Counted from the stretch's first letter, positions 34,517 through 43,692 are shown. The stretch: DNA of 64,000 nt from Nitrospirota bacterium (GCA_029864405.1 JAOTTP010000002.1:31678-95677); one strand, 5' to 3'. Made by a program: numbers and translations. Notes: generated by a model not told the origin, from the sequence alone.

Positions 34517-34994
34517 ATGTGTCCGGATTGAGAGCGCAGGCGGATGGATGCAGAAGAGTGACAGGTAACGGGGATTAACTGCTGACTCCTCATCGAGTTG
34601 TCATCCTGAGGCAGCGAAGAAGGATCTGTGCCCAGGTGAAAAATCTATGACTGAGCAAGATCCTTCGTAGAACGTGTCCAGAACTCGCCGAGGGGTCAGG
34701 ATGAACATGTATCGGGAACCCTCCCCATCGTGATCATGCTCGACAGTCGTTATCGGGCATCTATTACGGATTTTTTTCTGATGGATACCCGCTAACCACC
34801 GGCGGGGATGACAGCAACGTGATGTCCCGCCCGACCGTTGGCATTGGATATTTATTCACTTTCGTCATGCCCGACGTTTTTTATCGGGTATCCATCTGGG
34901 AATGTTTCGAATGAATCCCCGCTAGCCACCGTCGGGGGATGCCGAAAGTGCGCGAACGTGAAAAATACAGAATTCCTCAGGTATTGTCTGACCA
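34517..34994. repeat. REP/BIME-like repeat cluster 2
   Basis: 34599-34704 is a degenerate copy of the second repeat family (TCATCCTGAG..GAAGGATCTG, then AGATCCTTCG). 34730-34812 and 34864-34943 are two copies of the GATGGATN-CCCGC / CGGGCATC family (for example GTCATGCCCGACG with ATCGGGTATCCATC). No gene in between. Confidence 0.65.
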
Positions 34995-35672
34995 ATGAAG
35001 TTCAGAATTTTTCACATTAACGTGGCCGTTCTCATGGCCTGCATACTGGCAGGACTGTGTTACCCGCAAGAGGGGCTGACCTCACGAATGAGGGAGAAGG
35101 CATCGTAAAATCTGCCTGTATTGGTTGCCATCGAGTTCAGGGCGCGCCGATGCCGCGCTCCACAAAGCAATCACCAGATCTGATCTGGGCGGGTAATAAA
35201 TATCAACGAGACTGGTTAGTGGCCTGGCTCGAAAATCGAAAGGAAAGACTGTATCCGGTCGGCTATGATTTTAAGATCACACGTAAGGGGCGGCACCTGT
35301 CGCTCTCATCTGGTGAAGCGGAAAAAAATGGCCGATTTTTTACGCACACTGAAAGATGCAAGAATCACCGAAGGCGTGATGAAGTCGGGAACTCCGGAAG
35401 AGCTCGCCCGTGGCGAGCAACTCTACCGTGAGCATGCCTGTCAAAACTGCCATTGGACCCCAGCCGAGAACCGGCGGGGCTATACCGGCGGGACGTCCAG
35501 CACGTCCTTTGTCAATATGGGGAATCGTCTCCAGGCCGATTGGGTGTATCGCTTCAATCTGAACCCGAATGATTTTGTGCCTGAAAGCGGAGCGTATATA
35601 CCCAATCCCTCGCTTCCGGATGAGGATATCTATGCGATCACGGCTTACATGATGACGTTCACACAACCATGA
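34995..35672 (+). pseudogene. diheme c-type cytochrome broken by two frameshifts
   Basis: The pieces make one protein only if two shifts are allowed. Frame A (ATG at 34995) gives a signal peptide (VLMACILAGL). Frame B continues with GADLTNEGEG and the first haem site CIGCH to about 35320. Frame A resumes at an A7 run (35322-35328) with MADFLRTLKD and the second haem site CQNCH to the stop at 35672. The first shift lies near 35055-35062. Either a decayed gene or sequencing errors, the A7 run being a typical site. ORFs 35057..35431 and 35265..35672 are its parts. Confidence 0.75.
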
Positions 35673-35698
35673 CACACATTCTACAGGAGGGGTGACAG

Positions 35699-36082
35699 AT
35701 GATCAGGCGCTTCAGTCGGATGAAATATGCAATCAAGAAGAAAGCTGGTACGACACTGTTCGTGGGGCTCGCGTTAGGAATGCTCATGGCTGGCCTCGCG
35801 GTTGCTGGAGGCGGGGATATCGAAAAAGGCAAGACGTTGTATCGACAAAGTTGCGGGCATTGTCACGGATTAGACGGGAAGGGTGATGGGGAAATGGGCG
35901 GGTACTTAAACCCTCCCCCCGCCAATCTGGCCAGTGAAAAAACCCAGTCCAAGTCAGACGCTGAGCTTAAGGATGTCATCATGAAGGGGCGGTCAGGCAC
36001 CGCCATGGAAGGATTTGAAGGAGCACTGGAGGAAGAGCAATTTAACGATCTCTTTGCCTATCTCCGTTCCCTGAAACCGTAA
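35699..36082 (+). CDS. monohaem c-type cytochrome
   Basis: 127 residues, ATG preceded by AGGAGGGGTGACAG. Signal peptide (TTLFVGLALGMLMAGLAVAG), haem site CGHCH within the class I layout KGKTLYRQSCGHCHGLDGKG, and LNDLFAYLRSL-type last helix. Candidate Met ligand in GTAMEGFEGA. Small soluble periplasmic carrier. Closely spaced with neighbours on the same strand. Confidence 0.93.
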   Translation: MIRRFSRMKYAIKKKAGTTLFVGLALGMLMAGLAVAGGGDIEKGKTLYRQSCGHCHGLDGKGDGEMGGYLNPPPANLASEKTQSKSDAELKDVIMKGRSGTAMEGFEGALEEEQFNDLFAYLRSLKP

Positions 36083-36147
36083 AAAATCCTATGATGAAAA
36101 TTCCTTCCCTCCTTAATCTTAAGGATCGCATGTAGAGGAGGCCAGAT

Positions 36148-36762
36148 ATGATCACAAAAGATGTCTCCATTTCGTTCAGAGTATTGCTCGGTGTGGTGGT
36201 CACAGGTTTTGTGCTGTTCATTGGGCCAGTCACGGCCGATACTGGCGAAAGGGAACAAGCTGCTGCGAAAGTGACAGGGGCGTTTCTCCAAGAGTTGGGT
36301 GAGGCGATGACCAGGGAAATGACGAAAGGTGGTCCGGTTGAGGCCATCAAGGTCTGTACGGAACTGGCTCCGGAGATCGCGAACCGTTTGTCGCGGGAAA
36401 ACGGGTGGCGGGTGACTCGCGTGGGAACCCGTGTGCGAAATCCCTTGCTCGGCATGCCGGATGCGTGGGAACAGACTGTACTCGAAGGGTTTGCCGCGCG
36501 GGCCACAAAAGGGGAAGCAATGGCTGGCATGAGTCATGGAGAGGTGGTATCAGAACCGGGCGGGCAATATTATCGGTTCATGAAACCAATAGCTGTTCAG
36601 CCCAAGTGTCTGCTCTGTCATGGACCGACTGAGACCATTCCGGAATCGATCAAGGCTCTGTTGAAGAAACACTATCCCTTCGATGCCGCCACGGGCTATC
36701 AAGCCGGAGACCTGCGTGGAGCAGTCAGCATCAAGCAGCCACTCGGCAAACAAAGCCACTGA
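36148..36762 (+). CDS. Tll0287-like / DUF3365 haem-c protein
   Basis: 204 residues. Signal peptide (LLGVVVTGFVLFIGPVTAD), then the DUF3365 (Tll0287-like) fold: KVTGAFLQELGEAM, VKVCTELAPEIA-like block and WRVTRVGTRVRNP. Haem site CLLCH near residue 154. Family members carry a haem in a PAS-like fold and are suspected redox sensors or carriers. The ribosome site GAGGAGGCCAG is good. Part of the cytochrome run. Confidence 0.85.
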   Translation: MITKDVSISFRVLLGVVVTGFVLFIGPVTADTGEREQAAAKVTGAFLQELGEAMTREMTKGGPVEAIKVCTELAPEIANRLSRENGWRVTRVGTRVRNPLLGMPDAWEQTVLEGFAARATKGEAMAGMSHGEVVSEPGGQYYRFMKPIAVQPKCLLCHGPTETIPESIKALLKKHYPFDAATGYQAGDLRGAVSIKQPLGKQSH

Positions 36763-36812
36763 ATCGAATGGTCTCGACCCACTGGAGGCCGCATCATGAA
36801 AAAGGAGAGACC

Positions 36813-37307
36813 ATGAAACTGGCGAAAGTCGGCGCTCGAATGGCCATTTTTAACTTAATGCTATGGTTGAGTTTTGGTTTTGCGAGCGCAGAGACCAATC
36901 ATCATGCCACGCACAAGCCTGAACACGATATGCCGAAGATGTCGTTGATGAAGCGCATGGCGTTGGATCTCCCCCCGGCTGCGCAAGAAGGTCTCAAGCT
37001 GACCATGCGAGAGCATCTTGAAGCCATCGACGCTATTGTCGCGGCTCTGGCGCGAGAAGATTTTGCCAAGGCAGCCACCCTCGCAAATGAAGAACTCGGT
37101 TTCCCGAAGCATCATGTGGCGATGCAACGTGAGCCGGGAGCCAAATTCCCGCGCGCCTACCATGATCTGGCGATGGCGCATCATCAGGCCGCGGAAGCCC
37201 TGGGCGCGGCGATCCCGACCAAAGACCTCAAGCAGATCCTCCCTCACCTCGAGCAGACGATCCACGCCTGCGTAAAATGCCATCAAGCCTTTCGCTTGCC
37301 GGATTGA
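36813..37307 (+). CDS. small c-type cytochrome, four-helix (cytochrome c'-like)
   Basis: 164 residues from the ATG at 36813 with AAAGGAGAGACC; the track's 36768 start is not supported. Signal peptide (IFNLMLWLSFGFASAE), helical body, and a single haem site CVKCH close to the C-terminus (~156), the layout of the cytochrome c' type where the haem sits at the end of a four-helix bundle. Such proteins bind NO or small gases or carry electrons. Last of the cytochrome run. Confidence 0.85.
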   Translation: MKLAKVGARMAIFNLMLWLSFGFASAETNHHATHKPEHDMPKMSLMKRMALDLPPAAQEGLKLTMREHLEAIDAIVAALAREDFAKAATLANEELGFPKHHVAMQREPGAKFPRAYHDLAMAHHQAAEALGAAIPTKDLKQILPHLEQTIHACVKCHQAFRLPD

Positions 37308-37865
37308 AGTGTGACAACTTTTGATGTCACTACCAAAAAACTAGACGAACCAGGTGTGCCTGCAGTTGCCTCCAACCGGTTGTCATTCTGAGCCCATGGC
37401 GAAGAATCTGTGCCCAGTTCGAGAAGCCCCAGGGCTCAGGGAGATCCTTCGTTTCAGGGAGGATGGCATTGCCTTCCAGGATTTGTTGTGTTCCTGAAAA
37501 GCATAGCATTCATCCGAAATTGTCTCACACATGTTGCTCAAAATTTTGCAATTGAAACAAGAGCCTGTGATCATCATTGTTTCTCTTGCGAGTTGCGATT
37601 AGAATTCTTTCCTCATTGTGTCATGCCGGACAAACTTTCTCGTGAATCCACCCGAGCGTCGTCATGCCCGGCATTGTTTATCGGGCATCCATCCTGAACT
37701 TTTTCCTGATGGATCCCCGCTAACGACTTGCGGGGATGACAGAAGGGTGTCGTCATGCCCGAGTTGAAGGTTCCTCTTTGAAACGGGGGTAGGGGGATTC
37801 GAGGAGACAGTTTTCCTCTACATGTTCCGAAAATTTTGTTGCAAGGAGAATGTTGAGGCCTGCCC
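37308..37865. repeat. REP/BIME-like repeat cluster 3
   Basis: 37380-37460 is a degenerate copy of the second family (TCATTCTGAG..GAAGAATCTG, then AGATCCTTCG). 37661-37740 is a near-perfect head-to-head pair of the first family: a unit with ATCGGGCATCCATC, a 14-base spacer, then GATGGATCCCCGCTAACG ending GCGGGGATGAC. A partial GTCATGCCCGAG lies at 37752. Between them is AT-rich sequence without a gene. Confidence 0.7.
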
Positions 37866-38594
37866 ATGACGAATACACATTACGGATATGCCATCCTGGC
37901 GAGTCTCCTCGCGGCCGGGGTCACGACCACAGGTCTCTTCGTCATTCGCCGGTTTGGAACGTGGGGGCAATACAATGCCACCTACTTTTCCTGTTTCGCC
38001 GCAGGGGTGCTGATCACGGTGTCCTTTCTTCATATCATTCCTCATGCCTTCCACATGAACGAGCAGGCCCCGGTGTATTTGCTTGGAGGTTACCTGGCCT
38101 TTCACCTGATCAACCGGTTCATTCATGCCTATGTCTGCGATAGTACTCCCGACACAGCCATCGGGCTGATTCCTCTGCTCGGAATCGGCCTCCATTCGAC
38201 GTTGGATGGCGTGGTGTATGCCATCACGTTTAGTGTCAGTGTCTTAACCGGAATGTTAGCGGCTATCGGTATGGTTCTGCATGAGTTTCCGGAGGGAATT
38301 GTCACCTATGTGCTGTTGTTGCGTAGCGGGTTCACTCCCCCAAAAGCCTGGCTGTTAGCTTTTCTAGCTGCGGCCCTGACCACACCGATTGGAACATTGG
38401 TGGCCATCCCCATGATCCATCAACTCAATCAGACCGTGCTGGGCGCGCTGCTGGCGGTTTCAGCCGGAGCGTTTGTGTATGTGGGAGCCACGCACCTTCT
38501 GCCCTTGGCCGAGCGGGAAGACCGTCCCTACAGTCTGGCGGCCATGGGAGGCGGTGTTGTGGTGGCCCTCGGCATCATCCTCACTCACGCCTAA
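37866..38594 (+). CDS. ZIP-family metal transporter
   Basis: 242 residues, eight predicted membrane helices. ZIP signatures are in helices 4 and 5: GIGLHSTLDGVV and VLHEFPEGIVTY (His/Glu metal-binding residues). Imports zinc, iron or another divalent metal across the inner membrane. A short His-poor cytoplasmic loop. Downstream of the cytochrome run but separated by repeats, so probably its own transcript. Confidence 0.93.
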   Translation: MTNTHYGYAILASLLAAGVTTTGLFVIRRFGTWGQYNATYFSCFAAGVLITVSFLHIIPHAFHMNEQAPVYLLGGYLAFHLINRFIHAYVCDSTPDTAIGLIPLLGIGLHSTLDGVVYAITFSVSVLTGMLAAIGMVLHEFPEGIVTYVLLLRSGFTPPKAWLLAFLAAALTTPIGTLVAIPMIHQLNQTVLGALLAVSAGAFVYVGATHLLPLAEREDRPYSLAAMGGGVVVALGIILTHA

Positions 38595-38851
38595 TTCAAG
38601 AAAAACCATCTATTGGGAACAGGAGCTAACCAAGGGTGTGACACATTGGTGCTGTGACGAGGTAACAGGAGGATCGCAAATGTGGAAATAATTCAGAGCC
38701 TGATATTCGAATGAAAAACTTCAATTGGGTGTGAGAAAGGGAGAAATTCTATGGACCCACAAAGCCCTTGCCCAACGGCTATCCATAGCCAAGCCTATGG
38801 GTTGATTCTCAATCTTACCCACGAGACAACAGTGTTCAGGAAAACGCCGGA

Positions 38852-39271
38852 TCAGGTCTCACTGGGGCTAGCAGACTCAATCACCACCAGGGTTCCTCGC
38901 ATGATGGGATGAAACGAACAGTGGTAGGGATAATAGCCTGGAGGTAAATGATTGACCGTGAAGGTACGATTGGGGCCAATAGGTCCGGAATCAAAGTCAC
39001 ATTGTTCATCGCTTATACACCCGTCGTGGGTAATGGAATGAATGTTGGCCGTTGGATTTTCCCATGAAATTGGGGTGCCGGCGGCAATTTGTACAAATTT
39101 CGGGGAATAATACGGGGAGAAAGTGTTAAGGGTAATCCGAAATGTAGAAGCCGCAGCTGAAGCAAAAGACATCATGAGGAGGACTAGCCCTCCAATTTTT
39201 AACGGCTTATAGACAAAAGGCCGTTTCCCAAAAATCATTTTTCTGTTGATCCCATACTTTGTCACCGCCAT
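38852..39271 (-). CDS. small secreted cupredoxin-like protein, paralogue
   Basis: 139 residues, the same length as the gene at 8372. Signal anchor (LKIGGLVLLMMSFASAA), His in IHSITHDGC, extra cysteines around SDEQCDFDSG and the copper loop CSFHPIM (Cys, His, Met) reproduce the type-1 copper site. Differs from the first copy in its N-terminus. Possible periplasmic electron carrier or copper-binding protein. Opposite strand to the cytochrome run. Confidence 0.8.
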   Translation of the reverse strand: MAVTKYGINRKMIFGKRPFVYKPLKIGGLVLLMMSFASAAASTFRITLNTFSPYYSPKFVQIAAGTPISWENPTANIHSITHDGCISDEQCDFDSGPIGPNRTFTVNHLPPGYYPYHCSFHPIMRGTLVVIESASPSET

Positions 39272-39438
39272 GGTCGTTCGCCCTCTCGTTGTTCCCGTCC
39301 TTGCTTAGAATGAACCTTCCCAAAGGACATCCCTTAGGCCTCACGATTAATTATACACCCTGAGAGCACAATGATGGGAGAAGGACGCAGAGGCTCTTTT
39401 TCCTGCCTGCCTTCCATGAGACAGAGCTTCACTATATT

Positions 39439-39714
39439 TTAGATTAGCACATCCACAAAAACACCCGTTGAGCCCAGTTTGGCATTTAGGTCCTTGGCCG
39501 TTTGGGTCGCTACCGCAAAAAGGTTTTCGACGAGTCCCTTATCATTTTTATCTTTTTGAAATTGAAAAATAGTGTTGATGGAATTGGCAACCTTTTGAAG
39601 GGTGTCGGCTATTTCTTTGGCCTGGAGTGGGGAGAGACCTTGTCGGGATTTGGTTAGTGTGTTGCTCCGACAGTCGGGTCGTACATATAAAATAGATGAT
39701 TTTCCAGAATTCAA
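39439..39714 (-). CDS. hypothetical protein with uncertain, possibly damaged start
   Basis: 91 residues from a TTG at 39714, helical in the middle (AKEIADTLQKVANSINTIF..). An excellent ribosome site (AAGGAGGTGAG) lies farther upstream on this strand, but the ATGs after it (39758, 39753) run into stops within a few codons. One of them (39753) is in this frame. The gene may have lost its 5' end, or the upstream site may drive only a minimal leader. No recognised family. Confidence 0.4.
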   Translation of the reverse strand: MNSGKSSILYVRPDCRSNTLTKSRQGLSPLQAKEIADTLQKVANSINTIFQFQKDKNDKGLVENLFAVATQTAKDLNAKLGSTGVFVDVLI

Positions 39715-40159
39715 TATTTAGAAACAGTTAGGGAATCTTCAGGCCGAATTCATCGCATCTCACCTCCTTTCGTGCTTTTCCTCTCGCCATTCTCTTCAGC
39801 TCGACAAATAACCAGTGATTGGCATAGTGACTATTCACAAGTGCTCAGCACGGGAATGGGGTTGTGCGTGTGATCGTGTGATGTCGTTTGTTGAAAGCTG
39901 AGGCGAAGGGTAGAAAACAATTTTCACCAGAAGCTGGCCATGTCATTTCGAAACGATAAGGATGGTCAAAATAAGAGAGTTGAGATGAGGGATAGGAAAA
40001 TACAGGATCGGACTCAAGCCCTTTCTTCCCAGGTACTTAAGAAAGGTGGCATGGTAAGCTGGATGTTGACGGCGCCATTTTCCAAAGGGAGAATTTCAAT
40101 GGTCATCCCTGAGCAAGTTATGGGGAATAGTACGTCCAACCTAAAAAAATGATCCGCGT
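39715..40159. other. gene-poor region
   Basis: About 440 bases. ORF 39940..40152 (+, 70 codons) is basic and low complexity, without a domain or clear ribosome site, so it is not called. Confidence 0.35.
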
Positions 40160-40852
40160 ATGACCAAGGAAACTGATCACACTCGAATTCATCTTCGGAT
40201 CGGACATCGTGGCGCGGCGGGGCATGCGCCGGAGAATACGCTGGCAGCTCTAGAGCTGGCTATCAAATTGGGTGTCGACATGATCGAGTTTGATGCCCAG
40301 CGATCGGCAGATGGGGCATTGGTGCTCTTTCATGATAGGACTGTCAACCGGACGACAAACGGGGAGGGGAATGTTGAGTCCTTACCTCTCACGGTTCTGC
40401 GCGGATTGGATGCGGGCGGGGGCGAACGGATTCCACTACTTGAAGAATCCCTCGCGTGCCTCAATGGACGGGCAGGGGCGATGATAGAGCTGAAGGTGAG
40501 GGGAATCGCCGCTGAGGTCTGTTCAATCGTGAAGGCGGCTGATTTTCAGGGAGAAGTAATTTATGCCTCGTTTTTTCATGAAGAATTGCTGACGGTGAGA
40601 AAATTGATGCCCGATGCTCAGACGCTCGCGTTGATCGATGGCGCGCCCATACATCCCACGGCCTTTGCCATTGACGCCAACGCGACGCATGCGGGATTGG
40701 CGTTGGATTGTGTGACCCCTGCTCTTGTGCAGGCGCTTCAGGCGCAAGGCATTCAGGTGTTCGTCTATACGGTTGATGATCCTGAAGATATTGCACGGAT
40801 GAAGCGGCTGGGAGTCGACGGTATTATTTCCAACTTTCCTGATCGGGTCTAA
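40160..40852 (+). CDS. glycerophosphodiester phosphodiesterase
   Basis: 230 residues, cytoplasmic (no signal). GDPD signatures: RIGHRGAAGHAPENTLAAL, MIEFDAQRSADGALVLFHD and the later IELKVRG. The active-site Glu/Asp/His pattern is intact. Splits glycerophosphodiesters such as glycerophosphocholine into glycerol-3-phosphate and an alcohol. No ribosome site consensus, and no neighbours on the same strand. Confidence 0.93.
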   Translation: MTKETDHTRIHLRIGHRGAAGHAPENTLAALELAIKLGVDMIEFDAQRSADGALVLFHDRTVNRTTNGEGNVESLPLTVLRGLDAGGGERIPLLEESLACLNGRAGAMIELKVRGIAAEVCSIVKAADFQGEVIYASFFHEELLTVRKLMPDAQTLALIDGAPIHPTAFAIDANATHAGLALDCVTPALVQALQAQGIQVFVYTVDDPEDIARMKRLGVDGIISNFPDRV

Positions 40853-41334
40853 TTAGCCCATCAACAATGAGAGTTGCTCATTCATTGAGTGGATGAACTC
40901 TTCGGGATTCAGTGAATTTGCAATCGGTAGGTCATCCTGAGCCCGCGGCGAAGGATCTGTGTCCAGGTCAACGATACCACGGTTCAGCAGATCCTTCGAT
41001 CCCCTCAGGATGACATGAATGAGAAAGCCAGCCACACTGTGTTATGCCCGACATTTGTTATTGGGCATTGATCTATTCCCCTCATGCCTCACAGTAATTG
41101 TCGGGCATCTATCTTTTAAAATTTTCGGATGGATTCCCGCTTAATAATGGCGGGAATGACGATGAAGTGAATGGAGCGCCCCTGACGTCTTGCGGGAGGA
41201 CGAAAAAAAGAGGGCGGCGATAGCTCAGAATTCTTCATGCATGCCCTGACTGATGGAGTGCAAAATTTTAAAATTCTTCAATCAGAGCCCCCCGCAATAG
41301 GCATTAGCCGGATGAGCTGATACTCTGATTGTGT
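40853..41334. repeat. REP/BIME-like repeat cluster 4
   Basis: 40931-41014 is the best copy of the second family: GTCATCCTGAG at one end and CTCAGGATGAC at the other (11-bp perfect inverted ends), with GAAGGATCTG and AGATCCTTCG inside. 41041-41161 holds first-family units (TTATGCCCGACA..TCGGGCATCTATC, then GATGGATTCCCGC ending GCGGGAATGAC). No gene. Confidence 0.7.
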
Positions 41335-41970
41335 ATGAGGGAAAAGCAACAGGTAATCGATCTGATTCGGAAAGCATTCAGGGGAACTGTGCATCCTGGT
41401 GAGGCTTTTCTAGTGGGAAGCCGTGAGGGCTGCGAGGCGTCTGAGGTAATTGTGCCCTTTATGGGGGTGGCTGATTGGTCCCAGGTTGCGGCAGAAATTC
41501 TTGATGCGAATTCCGAGGCTCTCAGCTTTTTTTCGGAGGGCGGCTTTCGGTTTTTTCTTCCTGCCTATTTGATTGCAGATCTTAAAGGTCAGTTGCAAAC
41601 TGCGGATCCCCTTTTCCACCTGACGGGAGGGTTTTCCGATGCGGTGGTGCAGGTGCCGACTAAGGTGCGAGTGTATGAAAAGACCATTGGGAAGTCGGCC
41701 TTGTTGAATCCCAGGCGCTATGGAGCTATGACGTTTTATGATTATGCTCGATACCGTTTGTCGATTTTCGCTCGTGAGGAAGCCGAGGCCATTGTGGTTT
41801 ATTTAGAATATCGCCAGGATTTGGACTCTGATGGAATTGAGACGTCCAGCATTACGGCGGCACTGGATGGTTTTTGGCGGGAACGGACAGCCACGGCTCC
41901 ACACGCCTCTGCGTTACGAAAACATGTTGACGATGAAGCCGCCTACATCCGCGATCTGCAAGAACGATAA
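41335..41970 (+). CDS. hypothetical protein, DUF6714-like
   Basis: 211 residues from the ATG at 41335; the track begins at a TTG 6 bases earlier. Opening KQQVIDLIRKAFRG, middle GGFRFFLPAYLIADLKGQL and YGAMTFYDYARYRLSIF. The FLPAYLIADL block resembles the DUF6714 family as recalled, so the family name is tentative. Soluble, no known catalytic motif. Function unknown. Directly upstream of, but convergent with, the intradiol dioxygenase gene. Confidence 0.65.
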   Translation: MREKQQVIDLIRKAFRGTVHPGEAFLVGSREGCEASEVIVPFMGVADWSQVAAEILDANSEALSFFSEGGFRFFLPAYLIADLKGQLQTADPLFHLTGGFSDAVVQVPTKVRVYEKTIGKSALLNPRRYGAMTFYDYARYRLSIFAREEAEAIVVYLEYRQDLDSDGIETSSITAALDGFWRERTATAPHASALRKHVDDEAAYIRDLQER

Positions 41971-42009
41971 CATGGCATTGGAAACAGGAAGCCCAATCCC
42001 ATCCTGGCC

Positions 42010-42819
42010 CTATCCTGGAATCACAAAGTCGTAGTGACCGACTAAGCCATCCGACATCTCTCCCGATGTGTCGGGCGCATAGTCGACAATCACCCGTTCT
42101 TGTTCTTTCGGGGTGAGTCCGGCATCGAGAATCACCACATCCTTGGGTAATAACTCCTGATTGAGTGCATTGTTGGGAATTTGGTCGCCCCGGAAATACA
42201 GCTGCGTGACCAGTTTCGGTTGCGCTGGAGGCAAAAGTTGAAAGTGTAGGTGGGAAGGGCGATACAGTCCGGATTCTAAGTCGATGGGGTAAAAGCCGGG
42301 CACGATGGTTTTGAACCAATAGTCTCCATGCTCATTGGTGACCGCTCGTCCCCAGTATTGAAAATACCCATCGTAGGTTCGGTGAATGATTTCTCCAGTC
42401 GTGGGATGGGGGAAACTCAACATGCCGTCATCCTCTTTGTGGTTATATCGGCCGGAGGCCGATGCACTCCACATGATGATCACGGTGCGAGGAATCGCTT
42501 GGCCGGTTTTTGCGCTCAGGACTTTTCCCCTCAGATAAATGACCTGCCCTTTGGCTTTTCCCTGGCGGCCTTTTACAAAAGTGAGATCCTGATCGTTAGC
42601 CTGACTAATGGGAATGCCGGGGGCGGGGTTTTCGCGAATGGCATCTATTGGGTCTCCCTCGTCGGGGAAAAATGGGCCAAGCGATTGGCGCGGAGTTGGC
42701 CCGTTGAGCATTTCCGCAAGGCTGGATGAGCTGATGTGCCCTCCGGATAACAAGCCGACGTAGCCCAGCCCCCACTTTAATAGGGTTCTTCTGGACAATC
42801 GATTGGTGTCTGCTTTCAT
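42010..42819 (-). CDS. intradiol ring-cleavage dioxygenase, Tat-exported
   Basis: 269 residues, start supported by AAGGAGACCTC. Twin-arginine signal (LSRRTLLKWGLGYVGLLSGG), then the protocatechuate-3,4-dioxygenase-type domain: TPRQSLGPFFPD, Fe ligands Tyr in ASGRYNHKED, Tyr in GFYPIDLE, and two His in RPSHLHFQL. This cleaves catechol-type rings with non-haem Fe(III). Export to the periplasm suggests a role on lignin- or polyphenol-like or other extracellular aromatics. Substrate unknown. No other catechol-pathway genes are adjacent. Confidence 0.92.
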   Translation of the reverse strand: MKADTNRLSRRTLLKWGLGYVGLLSGGHISSSSLAEMLNGPTPRQSLGPFFPDEGDPIDAIRENPAPGIPISQANDQDLTFVKGRQGKAKGQVIYLRGKVLSAKTGQAIPRTVIIMWSASASGRYNHKEDDGMLSFPHPTTGEIIHRTYDGYFQYWGRAVTNEHGDYWFKTIVPGFYPIDLESGLYRPSHLHFQLLPPAQPKLVTQLYFRGDQIPNNALNQELLPKDVVILDAGLTPKEQERVIVDYAPDTSGEMSDGLVGHYDFVIPG

Positions 42820-43140
42820 GAGGTCTCCTTGTCGAGATATGGAGATGGCTTGAGCATGTTCACTGATGGACTGAATCGTTGATTTCCGCCATCAAAAATG
42901 CCGAAACTGTTCTCGGGTACGGTTATCCTTTCACATATCTTCTCCGCTTTCAAATGACCTCGGCAAGAGGAATGAGGTTGGGTGGACATAGGATCGTAAC
43001 TTTAAACGTGAAGACGATGTGGGGTATAGTGTGCCGTGAAGACTCACCAGTCCATTTTGCGGCATTCCTTCTTTCATGTTCCCCATTGTCTCTTCTCTCT
43101 CCCATGATGAATCCTTTATCGTGAGGACAGGTCTTTTGCT
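42820..43140. other. intergenic region between divergent genes
   Basis: About 320 bases with short ORFs (42879..43124 and others) that are shadows. No supported feature. Confidence 0.35.
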
Positions 43141-43581
43141 GTGATCGAGCACTCTTGCAAAATATGTGTTGGCGCATGGCCGCTCAAGGATCATTTTCTT
43201 GGTGATTGTGGCCTGACCAAGGCGTATGTGTTTGAGGACCAGTTTTTTGCCGGCTGGACTGTGCTGGTATTGAAGGAGCACGTCTCCGAGTTGTTTAAGT
43301 TATCCAGAGTCGCACGCGGCATGTTGATGGAAGAAGTTAACCACGTGGCGGAGACGCTGGCACAGGTGTTTGACGCGAAGAAGATGAACTACGAACTGCT
43401 CGGCAATCAGGTTCCCCACATTCACTGGCATCTGATTCCCAGGCTGAAAACCGATCCCGACCCGTTGAAGCCGGTGTGGTGTGTGTCGCATGAGCCGGTG
43501 CGGCTCCCTGCTGATCAACTGGCCGAACGGGTTACCCGTCTTCGAGCGGCCTTGCGCATCCATGCCAACGAACCCGTCTGA
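43141..43581 (+). CDS. HIT-family protein (diadenosine/nucleotide hydrolase type)
   Basis: 146 residues from GTG. HIT signature HIHWHLIPR with the nucleophilic middle His, FFAGWTVLVLKEHVSEL as the core strand and helix. A leading CKIC pair (HSCKICVG) may bind zinc as in other bacterial HIT proteins. Likely hydrolyses nucleoside phosphoramidates or dinucleotides. Monocistronic. Confidence 0.9.
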   Translation: MIEHSCKICVGAWPLKDHFLGDCGLTKAYVFEDQFFAGWTVLVLKEHVSELFKLSRVARGMLMEEVNHVAETLAQVFDAKKMNYELLGNQVPHIHWHLIPRLKTDPDPLKPVWCVSHEPVRLPADQLAERVTRLRAALRIHANEPV

Positions 43582-43692
43582 TCTTCTCAGTCTACCCGGC
43601 AAATAGTTCAGTCCCGCTCCAAGAGGTTTCCCTGTTGTTAGTCTGTTGTCCTTCTGCCATCAGTCGCTTCGAAATCTTGGTTTGGAAGTATG

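Noticed and set aside
38751-38908. Possible 51-codon ORF after AAGGGAGAAATTCT
   Set aside because: Runs antisense into the cupredoxin gene end and has no domain. The ribosome site alone is not enough.
39940-40152. 70-codon ORF before the GDPD gene
   Set aside because: Basic, low-complexity translation without a site or motif.
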